Assembly (NCBI GenBank): GCA_027946365.1
Contig: JAPEUQ010000012.1
Span: 1,336,170 to 1,400,169 of the forward strand
DNA: 64,000 nt
DNA from: Kalmusia sp. IMI 367209
Taxonomy: Eukaryota; Ascomycota; Dothideomycetes; Pleosporales; Didymosphaeriaceae
Reading direction: 5' to 3'
The notes below the pieces were generated by a model. That model ran no database searches and was not told the origin of the DNA. It worked only from the letters and a program-made list of their open reading frames with translations. Below, in pieces: positions 11,441 to 24,473 of the stretch. Position 1 is the first letter of the stretch. Each line of letters begins with the position of its first letter. Both the position numbers and the translations under genes were made by a program.

Positions 11441-12492
11441 TCCTTCTCTCTTAACCCCTTTTTTATTTTAACTTCTCCGTTTTTCTTAATCTTAGTCTAG
11501 TTCCTTCTTCTAGGTTCGTTCCTATTGGTTTTACTTATAGTAGTCTAATACTAGTTTCTTATAGTTTATAAGATTTTATAGTAGTTCTTAGGTATTTTAG
11601 TCCTCTAGCTATCCTTTCCACTTAACTAAATATTTCCACTAATTTCTAAATTTTTATAGATTTTTAATTATCTTAACCTTATATTCTTCGTCTTTAAGTT
11701 CTAGTATAGTTTCTAGCTTAGCATTAATTAGTACTAGTTCTAGTAGAGATTTATAGAATACTAGATATATATAAGTTCCTTATAGTAGCTTAAGTTTAAA
11801 ATTTACTAGTTTTATTTCTTTAATAATTTTGAATGATCCTATCTATAAGCTATTAAGCTTATTACTAGGTCTTTTAGTCTTTAAATTTTTTTCGTGATAG
11901 GAAGACTTTATCCCCTTCTTAAGGGTTAGTCCCTTAATCCTTTTTTATTTATCTATCTAGACGTTGTAAGGTTCTTTTTTAATATTTATATATAGCTATT
12001 AATATAGTTTATTTATAAGCCTTACTTTATATTCCACTAAGGCCGCGATACTAACTACGTCCTATAGATTTTAATATATTATTAGCTTATATCTATAATT
12101 TACGTAATATAGTAATTACTTAGTCATACTTAATTATAAACTATTATATATTAACTATACTATAGATAATAGTTTTATCTAATTATTCTATAGTTTATTT
12201 ATATATATTCATAAGTACTACTCTAGAACTTAATTAATCCTTTCCATTTATCCGTCCGTCTATAGGTGAAAGCTCGTCGAGAGTTTTCTTTTAATACCTA
12301 GCTTAGCTAGTAACGTTTCCTAAAACTTAGATATAAAGAGTTTATCCCTATTTATAAAAATCTATTCTAGTCTCTTATAATTTATAATAAAGGTTTATTC
12401 CACTTTATAAGTTATTTCTAAGGCTATAATTACTTCCATTATTAGGATAAAGTATACGACTTTGGTTAATTATTCTATAATTACTAATTGTC
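11440..12492 (-). pseudogene. Gypsy-2 integrase C-terminus and chromodomain
   Basis: Minus-strand translation shows a degraded STSFHPQTDGQ-type integrase block near 12300-12240. It then shows GDKVFLSRK near 11910, and a YLVKWKG..ED.TWEP-type chromodomain near 11700-11570. Chromodomains direct integration of chromovirus Gypsy elements to marked chromatin. The gene is split by Copia-1 at 12493 and continues beyond 18126. It is broken by TAA/TAG stops. Confidence 0.8.
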
Positions 12493-12922
12493 TAATATTA
12501 ACACTGTTGGCTAATCTCTAGAGTTACTATAAATTACTATATTAAATAGGTAGTATATATATAACTATAAGCCATAGTAATAAAGATAGTTAAGAATTTT
12601 AGAGTAAAGATTACTATAATATTTTTTCTAATTACTGTTAAGAACTGTGTTATATCTATCCTGTGTCCTTTCTATTTAAGATGCTAAGGCCTATAATCTA
12701 AGCTAATACTATATAAGTTATTAGCTTATTATTCTTTATTTCGTTACTTAAGTAAACCTAGTTAATTCCGCTTTATATATAAAGCTTTCTTTATTAATCT
12801 TATTTATAAAGCTATATTAGGATTTCCGTAAGTTATTATAGACTATTAGAGACTACTAGGGACTTTCATGGATTATTATTAACTAGGGTGGACTAGTATA
12901 TATTAGTATTTTATCTAATACA
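12493..12922 (-). repeat. Copia-1 3' LTR
   Basis: Starts TAATATTAACACTGTTGGC and ends CTAATACA. It matches 17697-18126 with scattered RIP-type differences. Confidence 0.8.
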
Positions 12923-15900
12923 TCCCCCTTAACTTAGAATATCCTTAAGCTATTACTATCGCCTCAATAACGTCTTTAATAGCTTATAGTTATTCTTCTA
13001 CTTTAGCTAGGCTTATGTTTCTTTCTAATAGTTTATCTTATATGTCTATAAGTTTCATCTAATTTAGAAACCCAATCTACTTATTTATTAGTAGTGCCTT
13101 AGTTAAGCCATCTATAATCATTTTATTTAATGGAGTATATTTAATATTTATTTATTTTATAGAAACTTCCTATTAGAGCTAGTAATTATATATATCTATA
13201 TATTAAAGCTTTATCTATAGCTAAGATATCTCTTTAGTTAATAGTTGGATGGTTTACTTATTATTATATTTAATTATAATAGTTAATATTAGTAGTTTTA
13301 TAGCGATTTCCGTAAGTAGTTATATAGTAAATAGTACTTCTTTTACTACTTAGGATAGAGCTAGAAGTTTAGCCTCTATTATTAAGGTAATAACTATATC
13401 TTATTTATTTACTTTCTATATAATTAGTCTACTAAATAGTTTAATTATATATTCCTAAGAGCTCTTTTAATCTAGGGTATTATCTATAAAAAAGTATTAT
13501 TTATAATCTCTAGGCCTTCTTTGTCCCTAGTTAAAGAGCTTGTGATCTTATTTATAATAGGTATAAGAGAACTCAGTCTACTATATTATAATATTCTTCT
13601 TTAGGGTTAATTAGAAATCTGGCTAGTTATAAGGTTATAAAAGTAATATCTAGTCTTATAGTAACTACTATATATAAGAGAGACCTAATCTTTTATTGAT
13701 ATAAATTAATCTCTATTAGACTAGTAAATCCTATCTATAGGAGAAGCTCTACTCTACTTATTAATATATTATATCTTATATTTGTTTTATTTGCTAATCG
13801 ACTGATCTTATCAATATATAAGGCTTAAGATAGCTAAGCTCTCTAATAGGATCTATCTTAAATAATTTTAATCCCTAGGAACTATTATAGGTCCTTACCT
13901 CCTATTAGAGTATATTTTTTTATAAGCTCTTAAACTATTATTTTTATATCTACCTTTTTATCTTTATAGTAGGCTAGGATGATATTATTTATATAGAAGA
14001 ATATAAGTATTCCGTCTTTAATTATATAATAGGGCTTATAAGGTACGTTTTAAAACCTATATTCTATAAGGAAGATATAAATTCGCTGCTATAATAGCGG
14101 TAATATTTATAGGCTATATAATATCTTATTAAGTTATAATATTATTTCTAGCTTAATATATCTATATAGTATTCTTATATAGATATCGTAGTTAATTTTT
14201 ATATATATAAAGGCGTTTATAATATTATACTAAGTAAGTTCTAGGTCTAGATGTACCGTAATAGTTATTAGTATACGGAAAGACCTCCCTACTAGAGTTA
14301 TAGTATATATATTTTATAAGGTAATATTTCTCTGCTAGTCTCCTTATACTATGAGTCGTATCTTATATTTTTATAATCTATGAAGCTTATTAATTTTATA
14401 TATATATATCTATATATAATTAAATATTTAATATCTTATTAACTTAATTTACTTTACTAGGACTTCTGTCTAGGAGTTTATTTCCTAGTAACTACTTAGG
14501 TATAATCTTTTAGCTTCTTTAAATAGTTTATAAAGTAAATAATTTTCTAGCTTATTTCTTTAGGTTAGTGGCGTAGGTAGCTGGCTATAATAAGGCTTAT
14601 TTCCTTTTAATAGGGCTCTCTTTAGCTACGTCTTATCTAGAGTATCTCTATTAAGCTTTTAAAACTACCTACTTTAGTTCCTACTATAAAGGTAGCTGCT
14701 TATGGTTTTATCTTAGATAACTTTTATTATAGGTTGAGGTATTACTCTAGGTTTCCTATTATCTATCTAGTAAGGAATGCTACTAGCGGAGGGATTAGAG
14801 GAGGTATAGAATAGCTCTTTCTAATCTTTCTCCTTTAATAGTATCCTGGCAGTTCTTTATTTTAAGAATTTTTACTAGTAGTTTTATCTTTATGGAATGG
14901 CTCCATTACTTTATAATCTAATGGTGTAGGGAGTTTAATTATTCTTATATATATAGTGATTTCCTCTAATATATTATATATAAGATTATCTATTAGATCT
15001 TTAGTTTTTTTATTAAAGATAGTTTATTCGTTAAAAATAACGTCTCTAGTACTAATTACCTTAGCTAGTAATGGTAACTAGATTTAATAGATGTTTAAGG
15101 ATTAATATTTTATATAGTATTTAATCTACGCCTTTAGATCTAAGCATTAAAGTCTTAACTTTCCTTAATATATATTATTAGTTATAGTAAATACTTTATA
15201 TCTATATATTTTTAGATATATTAGATTTAGTTTTCTTATAGATATTACTATACCGTTCTTAAATACTATTTATGTAAAGAAGATCTTATAGGGAGTTTTT
15301 TAGTTATTTATATAGTTTGGCGTTCTATTATATAGATATACGCTAGCTCTTATAATTTTAGGCTATAGCTCCTAGGGTAGATTGGCGTCTAGTTATATAG
15401 CGTGAGACTTCTCTTTATTTACCCTTTTAAGCGTTTAGCATCTCTATTTTATACTTAAGTATCTAGTATAGATGGCTTAATGGTTACTTCTTATATTATT
15501 AACTATTATTAGACTTCTAATTTCATTATTATAATTTTATTATCTACTTTAATGACTTTTACGATGATTTTATAGTAATTTTTAAGAAATAGTAAAAATT
15601 CTCATAGTGCCTTAATTATTAATCTTACTAGTTAATAGTCTATAAAGTATAGGTCCTATTAGAAGCTAGAAAACCTATTAGTTATAAGTATTTAGCTTTT
15701 CTCCTTATTAAAGCTTTGCGCTTCATACGTATAAAAGTTAATAGCTAGTCTTTTCTAGGTCCTTTATTATTTATTTATTAAGTATAGCTAATCTATCTTT
15801 TAGATTTAGCTTTTCCGTAGGTGTTATATTTAATAGTTATAAGTTTTTTAATTCGTACCCCTGAGCTTACTATACTAGATGTTAAATAATAGCTAGTCTA

Positions 15901-17696
15901 GAATGTCTAAGCCTCTTATACTATAAGGTAGTAGTAGCTTATTGAGGATCTTTCTTTATTTTTAAGTTTATCTTATATATATAATAAGTAGCCTCTTATA
16001 GTGGATGGTATTCTAACATCTATTATCTATAAATTTCTTTAAGTTCTCTAAGTATATCACTATTAGGTTATCTTAGCGTTATAGGTTTATATTAATTATC
16101 CTACTATATTCCCTTTCGTCTAAGTATACGAAAAGATACTAGATTATATTATAGATTAGAATATATTATTATATTATATAGAGCTAGTTTGGTTATTCCT
16201 ATTCGTCTACTTAGATATAGGTTAACTAAGCCATATCCTTTGATTTTAACTTATATATTATCTACCTAGATAAAATCTCTAGGCATTAGCGGCTGATAGT
16301 TAATTATTTAATTAAGATTATTTATAATATAATATATTAATTCTAAGTTAAGGATAAAGGAGCTTTATAATAGATATTATTATAAAGTTAATTTAAATGT
16401 AGCTAATATAAAGCTAATATTAATTAATATAATTTATTATTTTTATAGTCACTCTTCTTAGACTTTAGTAGTATATATAAATGATTATTTTACTACTAAG
16501 GTTTAGATCTAAGGTTTACTCTATCCTCTAATTAACCTATAAATATTAAGTTATTCTTATATTTAAAATTTATAAGGTTATTAATTACCTTATTTAGAAT
16601 TTACTATTTAGGTGCTTAGTCTGAATTGATATAGAAGTAGTCCTTAATAGCGTGATATTATCTATAAGTAGGGTATCTTCTAGCTACTATATTAGACTCT
16701 TATTTTTAAGTCCTTTTCTAATTAGTATTATTTTTGCCGTTTAGGTATTAATAATGGGGTCTTCTCTAGTTCTTAGATAATATACTATTAACCTAAAAGG
16801 TATCTCTATTATAATTCTAGTTAGTTACACCGCTAGTGAAAGTTAATCTATCTAATATATTATTAACTATAAAACTAGCCCTATTCTTTCCTAATCTAAG
16901 GGGTGATTTTATATTATATATTCTTAGAAACGTTTTATTATCTCTTATCTAGTCATCCTAGCAACGTATCAGCTATTATTCTTAAATATTATAGCCTAGG
17001 TGTTTATAACCTTATTTATGGCTGTAAGAAAGTCGCCTATAATAGTATTAATTAACTATAACTTAGGGATATTATACGTCTCTACTTTAGTGGCTACTTA
17101 GTTATATTCTATAAGTTATATATTCTAGTTTAACGGGTTCCATATTAGTTTAAGTATAGATAAGTATCTATCCGTGCTTAAGACCTTTCAAATCTTTTAT
17201 CTATACTAACTATTAGTTTTAGGTTAGTAATCTAATCTTATATTGGTAGTTTAGATATATAATAGTATATAGTAGATATAATAATACTATAGACTAGATA
17301 AAAGAGATAATCTATTAAATATTTACCTTTTCCTTCTTATATTCATGCCTATCATTCTTATAGCGATTAATAAGGATTTTATAATATTTAAGGTCTTTTT
17401 TAAACGCCTTTTATCCTACTATAGATATCTTAGATTATTTTTCTGGTACGTCAATGTTTACTATAAATATATAGTTAATTATTTATAGTATAAGGGGTTC
17501 TAATAGTTTAAATAGTAATAGGATTAAAGCTATTAGATTAACTTTATCCTATATATTATATATGACGTATCTAGCTTTTAGTTAAGCTATTTAGGTAGTA
17601 TAGTCCGTATAGTCTCTTAGTTTTACTATAGAATCGCGTTAAAATTATTATGTCATGTTAAATAATCAATCTAAGGTAATGAGACTCTTAATTATT
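12923..17696 (-). pseudogene. Copia-1 gag-pol remnant
   Basis: On the minus strand, integrase C-terminal sequence is readable at about 15640-15290: a degraded YLYNRTP, KTPYKIFF and GCKAFT series, ending in STRDVIFNE. Reverse transcriptase is readable at about 14330-13750: ALYGL.ISPLLW-type block, IGFKT.P.EPC.., a YVDD-equivalent, then GGKDLQWFLGIKI and SQALYIDKI. The order integrase before RT is diagnostic of Ty1/Copia rather than Gypsy. The gag and protease part (about 17690-16500) is too degraded to subdivide. Stops are mainly TAA/TAG at Gln and Trp positions. Confidence 0.8.
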
Positions 17697-18126
17697 TAAT
17701 ATTAGTACTATTGGCTAATTTCTAGAGTCACTATGAATTACTATATTAAATAGGTAGTGTATATATAACTATAAGCTATAGTAATAAAGATAGTTAAGAA
17801 TTTTAGAGTAAAGATTACTATAATATTTTTTCTAATTACTATTAAGAACTGTGTTATATCTATCCTATATCCTCTCTATTTAAGATACTAAGGCCCATAA
17901 TCTAAGCTAACGCTATATAAGTTATTAGCTTATTATTCTTTATTTTATTACTTGAGTAAACCTAGTTGACTCTACTTTATATATAAAGCTTTCTTTGTTA
18001 ATCTTATTTATAAAGCCGTATTAAGATTTCTATAAACTACTATAGACTATTAGAGACTACTAGGAACTTTCGTAGACTATTATTAACTAGAATAAACTGG
18101 CATATATTGCCATTTTATCTAATACT
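17697..18126 (-). repeat. Copia-1 5' LTR
   Basis: Matches 12493-12922. The exact right edge (18125-18127) is uncertain because the last bases differ from the other LTR. Confidence 0.78.
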
Positions 18127-18163
18127 AATATTAAGTTATATACTCTATTTAATTTAGGTTCTA

Positions 18164-19408
18164 TATATATATTACTAAGTATTAAAAGATTGTATGTAGT
18201 TTTGAAAGATAGTAAACTAAAAAAGATAATAGTGGTTCCCTTCTACTTATTAATATAAAAGGCGTATTAAAGATAGTAATAATAAAGATATTATACTCCC
18301 GCTAAGCTAATTAGATTATTAAGTAAGACTTAGCGTACGCTCAATCGAAAGTTATTCAACTTAAATAAAGAGAAAGGACACGGTATATATACTATCTATT
18401 AAGGATAGGCCTATTATAGTAGTAGTTATATTAAGTTATAGTCCTCCCTTTATTAATAAATTATCGTAAATAGTAATCTCTCCACCTCGTAATATTCTCC
18501 TTCTTCTCTACTAGGCTAGGTACGCCACGCGAGCTGCGTGATCTTATATTAATAACTACTATTTATATATTATCTAGCTTCTACTTTATCTATAAAAAAT
18601 ATACGCGTCGAAATTAACCTTACCGCCCAACCATCTACTACTAGTCCTACTATCTTTTCTATGAACGATAATGTATACGTTAGAGCCCTTATAGATTCCG
18701 CATGATACGCATATAGAGTCCGGTTAAAGATAGCCACGTTATATAAAGACCACTAAATGATCCTATAATTAGTTAGTTATATAACTTACTAGATTTCTAT
18801 ATATTAAGCGTTAAGACTTATATTATATTATTATACTACTTCTTTGACGCCGTCGCATGAGGAATTAGCTTAAGGTATATGAGCTAGGGTGGATGGCGAT
18901 AGCAAACCTGAAGAACGTAGATATAGTTACCTCTAATAGATACGTAGTACTATTATAGAGATAGGAGTTTTAGGATATTATATACTAGGTGAGTGCTGAA
19001 GGTACCGTTCTAGTAATGAAAAGCGATGACTAGAAGTTTATTTATAAGTTATTAGGTGATGAGAGCGTCGTCTAGATATATAAGATCCTTCTTAGCGTAG
19101 TGAGGTTAGACTAGACGCGCTACTTAAATGATGACGATGATAAGGCGGTAGATATCTAGGTTACTATATATAGAATAAGTAAACTTTTTTTAGGTGTGAA
19201 ACTTATAGTAGTTTTATATATTTTCGGGTTACGAAGGCGCTTAAGTAAGTAAAACTTAAGCTATTATAAGGTTAGATAGTTATATAGACTAGATTTAGTT
19301 ACTAGGTTAGAGTGACTATTAACAAAGTCTACGCCAATATTAAATATAAAAGGATTTAGAAGATTTTAAAAAGGTGACTAATACTATTCTAAGGGAACTA
19401 GTGTGGCC
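18164..19408 (-). mobile_element. 1.2-kb non-LTR-like element, copy B
   Basis: Flanked by a 10-bp repeat, TTAGGTTCTA (18154-18163) and TTAGATTCTA (19409-19418), differing by one RIP-type change. Minus orientation: the 5' end is GGCCACACTAGTTCCC near 19408 and the (TA)n tail is at 18164-18172. It lies in the Gypsy-2 pol region just beyond Copia-1. Confidence 0.72.
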
Positions 19409-19418
19409 TTAGATTCTA

Positions 19419-21700
19419 TTAATACTAAAAGCTTTACTATAAAGTCTATTATTATATAAGTCTATAGTCTCTAAGGCGGTTATAAAGGTTATAATAACCT
19501 ATAGAGTTTATATCTCTTAGGCTTATTTTTTTAAATAGGCTAAATAATTACCTATAACTTCTATTATTTATATCCTTAGGTTTTAGATATTATATTCGTG
19601 GCTAAGCCGCATAAATTATTTCATCTATCCCTATATATCTCTATTTCTTAGATTTATAAAGTTATCGTATCACTTTAGTTATATAGTAGTCATCTACTAC
19701 TATCCTTCCTAAGCTATCTCTTCTAACTTTTCTAAAGTATTCTACTAGTCTATATTATTTTTATTGCTTTTCTAGCAATCTTGTATAGTCTTAGTAGTTT
19801 TTAATTTCTAGTCCTTAATAGATAATACTAGTAAGCTTAATATACTCTATAGCCTAATTATACCTAAGCGTGCCGTCTCTATTATATATTAATATAATAT
19901 TATACATAGTTAGATTATTATTTCCTATTAGATTACTTCTCTAATTAAGTATATCTACGGCGTCGTTTAGTGTTTCGACTCTATAATAGATTTTAAAATT
20001 AAAGTTAGCTAATATTTCTAACCACCTAACTTATCATCGGTTTAATTTCTTAATTATAGTGAAGCTGATTAGGTTTTTATAGTCTAAAAAGACTTCTACC
20101 TATTCTAGTATTTCTAATAACTATACTTCTTATTATTTAAAGACTTTTACTACTATTAGTAGTTCCTTATTATAAATATTATAATTTAGTTCTACTCCTA
20201 AGAACTTTCTTACGTAGTAGAATACTAGTCTCTATTTCTTATCTTCGCATTCTTATAATAGTATAGTAGCTAGTACGTAGTCTAATATATTAGTTTCTAT
20301 CTACTTTCTTTTATTAGGTCGTTTATCTATAATATTAGTACTTCTAGGAATAGCTATTTTAGTTTTTTAAATGCTTTTTCTTATTTCTTATCTTAACTAT
20401 AGCCTACTTCCCTTTTAGTAATTTCTATTAGGGATACTATAATATTTAAGTATCCTTTAATAAACTTTTAATAAAAGTTAATAAACCCTAAAAGGATTAT
20501 ATCTCTTATATAGTCTTTAGTATTAGCTATTCTATACTACCTATACTTTTTCAGGTCTATGGCCACTCCTTAATCTAAAATAATAAAACCTAAGTAGTTA
20601 GTTTCCTTAATATAGAACTTATACTTATCTAAGTAGAGTAGTAAGTTGTATTATTTTATTTTATCCAGTACTTTCTTAATATATCTAATATATTCCTCTA
20701 GTGTACCTTAAGAGTAGATTAATACATCATCTAGGTATACTATATAGAATATATCTAAGTATTTATATAAGACCTTATTTACTAGGACTTAAAAGGTTAC
20801 TAGTACGTTCGTTAATCTAAAGAATATAACTATATATTTATATAGTTTATATCTAGTTCTAAAGGCCATTTTCCATTCATAGCCTTTTTTAATTCTTATT
20901 TAATAATAACCATCTTATATATTAAATTTTATAAATTATTTTACTCATAGAGTCGCTCCATAAGCTCCTATATTAAGGGTAGTAAGTATCTATTCTTTTT
21001 ATAGCATTATTTAGCTATCTATAGTCTATATAGAGCTATAGCTATCTATTTTCTTTAGAATAAATAATATCAGTAACGCCATTAAACTCTTACTAACTCT
21101 TATAAATCCCCTTTTAATATTCTTCTTAATATACTTTTTAGTTCTTATTATTAATTATAGGATAAAGGATATATTAGTCCTAGGTATAATTTTACGCCTT
21201 CTTCTAGGATAATTTCGTGATCTTAATTCTAGTATTCTAGTAAATCTATTTTACTATATTCTTTAAATAGCTTTCTATATTCCTTATATTTTTAGAAATT
21301 ATGGGCTAAGCTTTTACCGTTTTCTTAGTCTCTAGTTTTTATATCTATATGACTTCTATCTGCTGAGGGTCTTTTTCTTAGATTTTCCTAATCTATTATA
21401 GTGATATCTTTTCAATTTTCGCTACTATAGATATTATTTATAGTTATACAACTCTAGCTTCTATTAAGCGTTTAGTTATTTCTACTATTTACTAATTAAT
21501 ATCTAGATTATACTTAACTAGTCAATTATATTCTATTATTATATTAAGGATTCTATATCTATAATAGGTATCTTTTATTTTTCCACAAAGTTTCTAATCT
21601 ATAGAGTTACTATTCCTATCTCTAGTTATATTTTCCTAAGCCGTATCCTATTATTAAATTATCAGCTAGGCTAATAGATATTAGATACTTTCTTACCCTA
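19419..21700 (-). pseudogene. Gypsy-2 pol: reverse transcriptase, RNase H and integrase N-terminal part
   Basis: Minus-strand translation at about 21130-20560 gives a clear Ty3/Gypsy RT. It starts with a degraded ASPILFVKKKDGSLR block, then DYRQLN, NRYLLPLIQELMERL, RTRYGLYKYIVMPF and CIVYLDDVLIYS, and ends with YKFYIKETNYLGFII. The integrase N-terminal and zinc-binding part is at about 20000-19450 (RRDSLGRIVVD..YITKVI..LYKS is readable). Numerous TAA/TAG stops interrupt it. In an active element this is the polyprotein that copies and integrates the element. Confidence 0.85.
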
Positions 21701-23988
21701 TATTATAACCCTTACTTCTCTACTACTTAGGGTGAGATGATTATAATTTATACTCTACTATCTAATAGTGCCTATACTTTTTCCCTTACATATACACCAT
21801 TATTAGTAGATATATTTATTATATCTATAGTTAAGTCTATTTTATAATACTCTTACTAGTGAGACTCTTTAGTTAATAATATCTTAGTTTTTATTCTCCT
21901 ATTTCTCTTCTATAAGAAGTATTAACTTCCTTCTTTACTTAATAGGTGTATGCTATAATTATCTTAGTAGTAGAATACCCATATAATTTATATATATATC
22001 TCTTATTCTAATATTCTAGTATGGGTATCTTTCCTACTTATTAGAATTCTTCTCTATATGTGACCCATCCTTCTAAATCTTCTTAAATAGGGTCTAAGAA
22101 TTTTACTTTTAGTTCCACTTCTAGTAATTTAGTTCCTTCTAGAGATTTTTATATAGTTCTAATTTTATTTCACATAATTATACGTTATATCTATATAATA
22201 TATTAGGTCTATAGACTAGTTATATATTTATAATTAGTCTATTTATATTATTAATAATTATCCTTTATATATTCCTTTCATCAAGGTGTTGATACTCTAG
22301 TAACCCACTATAGACTACTTCTTCCTTTTCTAAGGTATAGAACATATAGTATATTACTTAATATTTATTCTATAATAGCTATTCATACTCATTATTAGGG
22401 TGCCCTATTCTATATCCTTAGGTTTAGTATAAAATCGCGTTCATAGCTACTAGTCTAATAGATAATTAGCCTATAAAGTATTTACTATCCTTATATATTT
22501 TATATTACTTATTATAGTATTTATCCCATTATAGGATTATATACTTCTAGTACCATTTATTATAGTTATATATATAATATAACTTAACATTGCACTCATC
22601 ATTTTATAGAAAGACGTATAAATGATATCTTAATTACGTTTCTACCTTTTAATATTCTTTCTTATAATATTAGTATCTATTTTCCTTTTTATATTGGATT
22701 CATAGTAGGTCTATATAGTTGATATATATCTAGATTTAGGTTAAGTTATACTCTATTATAGATCCCTATTATTATAGGACTACTTATAGAGTTTTCTAAT
22801 ATTACTCTATTAATAATAGCTTTACTTTTATACCTATTACCTTTATGTTCCTAACTCCCACATCTAATATAGTTGTGTTATAAGTTAATCAGAACCTATA
22901 CTTTAGTAAAACGATACTAATATTCTTTAATTATTAAAATAATCTAGAGTATTATAATATATATTACTCTAATCTTTATTTTCTCGTTTTTTCTTTAGGT
23001 AGTCTTTCCTAAAATAGCCTATTTCTCTATAAAATAAGTAGACCTTATTTTTAAAACGTTATTACTTCTCTTCTTTACTTATTCCTCTATATTCCCTTAG
23101 GTCTCTATTTCTTCTTTTCTCCTATACCTTATTAATTATTATTACGTCACCATCTTAATTATACTTAATTTTAATCATTTTTTAGTACTTAGGTTATACT
23201 AATTTAGACTAGGGGTTTTCCTTTCTTTTCCTATTATCTTTCATAAAGATGGTTATTAATTCTAATAGATAATTTAATTATTTTATCTAAGGTTTCTACC
23301 TTCTTATAATAGATTAGTTTATCCTTAATAGCCTCTTTTAGTCTATTATAGTAGGCTACCCTAAGTAACACATCATCCTAATCAATCCTAGTTACTAGAT
23401 ATCTAAAGTCTATAGTATATATTCTAGCTAATTATCTTTAGTAGAGTAACTAGATTTTATATTCTATTTAATATTTTACGTCTACTTCCTAAACATAATT
23501 AATATTTCCCTTTTAAAGTATCTTTAGCTTTAAAATATTTTCTTTATATTATTTATATATTCCTCTATATTAGCTTCATTATTTAGGTAATCTTCTATAA
23601 GGGGTTAAAGTTAATTCACTAGTTTTCCTATTATATAAAGTCCGGCTATAAGGATTTTTACTTAATTAATTCTAAAACTATTGGCGTAGAATCTAAAGTA
23701 TAGTTCTATACTAGTATAAAGATTTTAATTTTCTTTATATTCCTATTAAACTTTTCTAATAAGGGAACCTTAATAGATACTTTTAATAACCCTATAGGGT
23801 TACTACCACCAATTACTCTACTTAAGCTATAAGCGTTTAAATTTATTCTATCTACGCTTACTAGCAGTACTACTAGATTAGTAGTTAATATTATAACGTT
23901 ACTACTAGTCGCTATATATAAGCTACTTAATAATATATTAGTTACTATTATTTTAATATATAATCAGGGCCTATTAGATAGTTAAAGT
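21701..23988 (-). pseudogene. Gypsy-2 gag and protease region remnant
   Basis: At about 23050-22990 the minus strand reads KVYLFYREIGYFRKDY, which fits a retroviral-type CCHC zinc knuckle (C..C...GH....C) whose Cys and His codons have become Tyr by C-to-T or G-to-A change. The rest of gag (to about 23850) and the protease (about 22000-21700) are placed by position. The leader next to the 5' LTR (23870-23988) is also found inverted at about 6810-6923. Confidence 0.68.
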
Positions 23989-24468
23989 AGTTACACACGG
24001 GGGTCACTTACCTTAAGTAGTCTAAGTAAGGTAGGCTTTAGGAGGTCTAGTACTAGTTAATTAAGTAATAGATAAGCTCTATCTACTTTAATAAATAATA
24101 TTAAAGCTAACGTTATCTATATTAATCTATATAAGAGATGAGTTAATAATTTAAGTTAACTATAAGGAATCTAATAAAGACCAGAAACCTTCCTCCTTAT
24201 ATATCCTTCCTCTCATCCTAGATATCCCATCCATTTCCTTAATATCCTAATCTTAGTGGGATATTACTCTTAAGTACGAGATATTATCCTTATTTTAGCA
24301 CCTTTCCTATTTTAACTTCCCTTAACGGGACATTATTATATAACTACTAAGTTACTAACTCTACTAGCTTATCCGAGAACCTTATTATACCTACTATACC
24401 TACTATAGGTTCACTTATAATTACTTATTACGCGTAATTCTTTAGCTTATTGATAGATGCTATTAACA
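23989..24468 (-). repeat. Gypsy-2 5' LTR (480 bp)
   Basis: Begins near GTTACACACGGGGGTC and ends CTATTAACA, followed directly by the TSD CGTAG at 24469-24473. It is less RIP-altered than the other LTR at its first bases. Confidence 0.88.
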
Positions 24469-24473
24469 CGTAG

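Larger units (their letters stand above)
12493..18126 (-). mobile_element. Copia-1: Ty1/Copia LTR retrotransposon nested in Gypsy-2 integrase
   Basis: Direct repeats of about 430 bp lie at 12493-12922 and 17697-18126. The LTR ends ATCTAATACA on the plus strand and is followed inside by TCCCCCTTAA, which on the minus strand is a polypurine tract (AAGGGGGA) before the 3' LTR. The minus strand carries Copia integrase and reverse transcriptase, giving a 5.6-kb element of normal length. I could not find a clean 5-bp TSD: the flanks ATTGTC and AATAT do not match, and the right edge is ambiguous. Confidence 0.82.
10354..24468 (-). mobile_element. Gypsy-2: complete Ty3/Gypsy element nested in Gypsy-1c, itself carrying Copia-1 and 1.2-kb copy B
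   Basis: LTRs of 480 bp lie at 10354-10833 and 23989-24468. They are flanked by the 5-bp duplication CGTAG (10349-10353 and 24469-24473), present once in the empty site near 1829 of Gypsy-1a. Without Copia-1 (12493-18126) and copy B (18164-19408 plus TSD) the element is about 7.2 kb. On the minus strand it shows, in order, a gag zinc-knuckle relic, protease region, RT, RNase H, integrase and chromodomain, a normal chromovirus-like order. Confidence 0.88.

Noticed and set aside
12488..18131. Target-site duplication of Copia-1
   Set aside because: The flanks (ATTGTC and AATAT) do not match and the right LTR edge is ambiguous, so no TSD is claimed.
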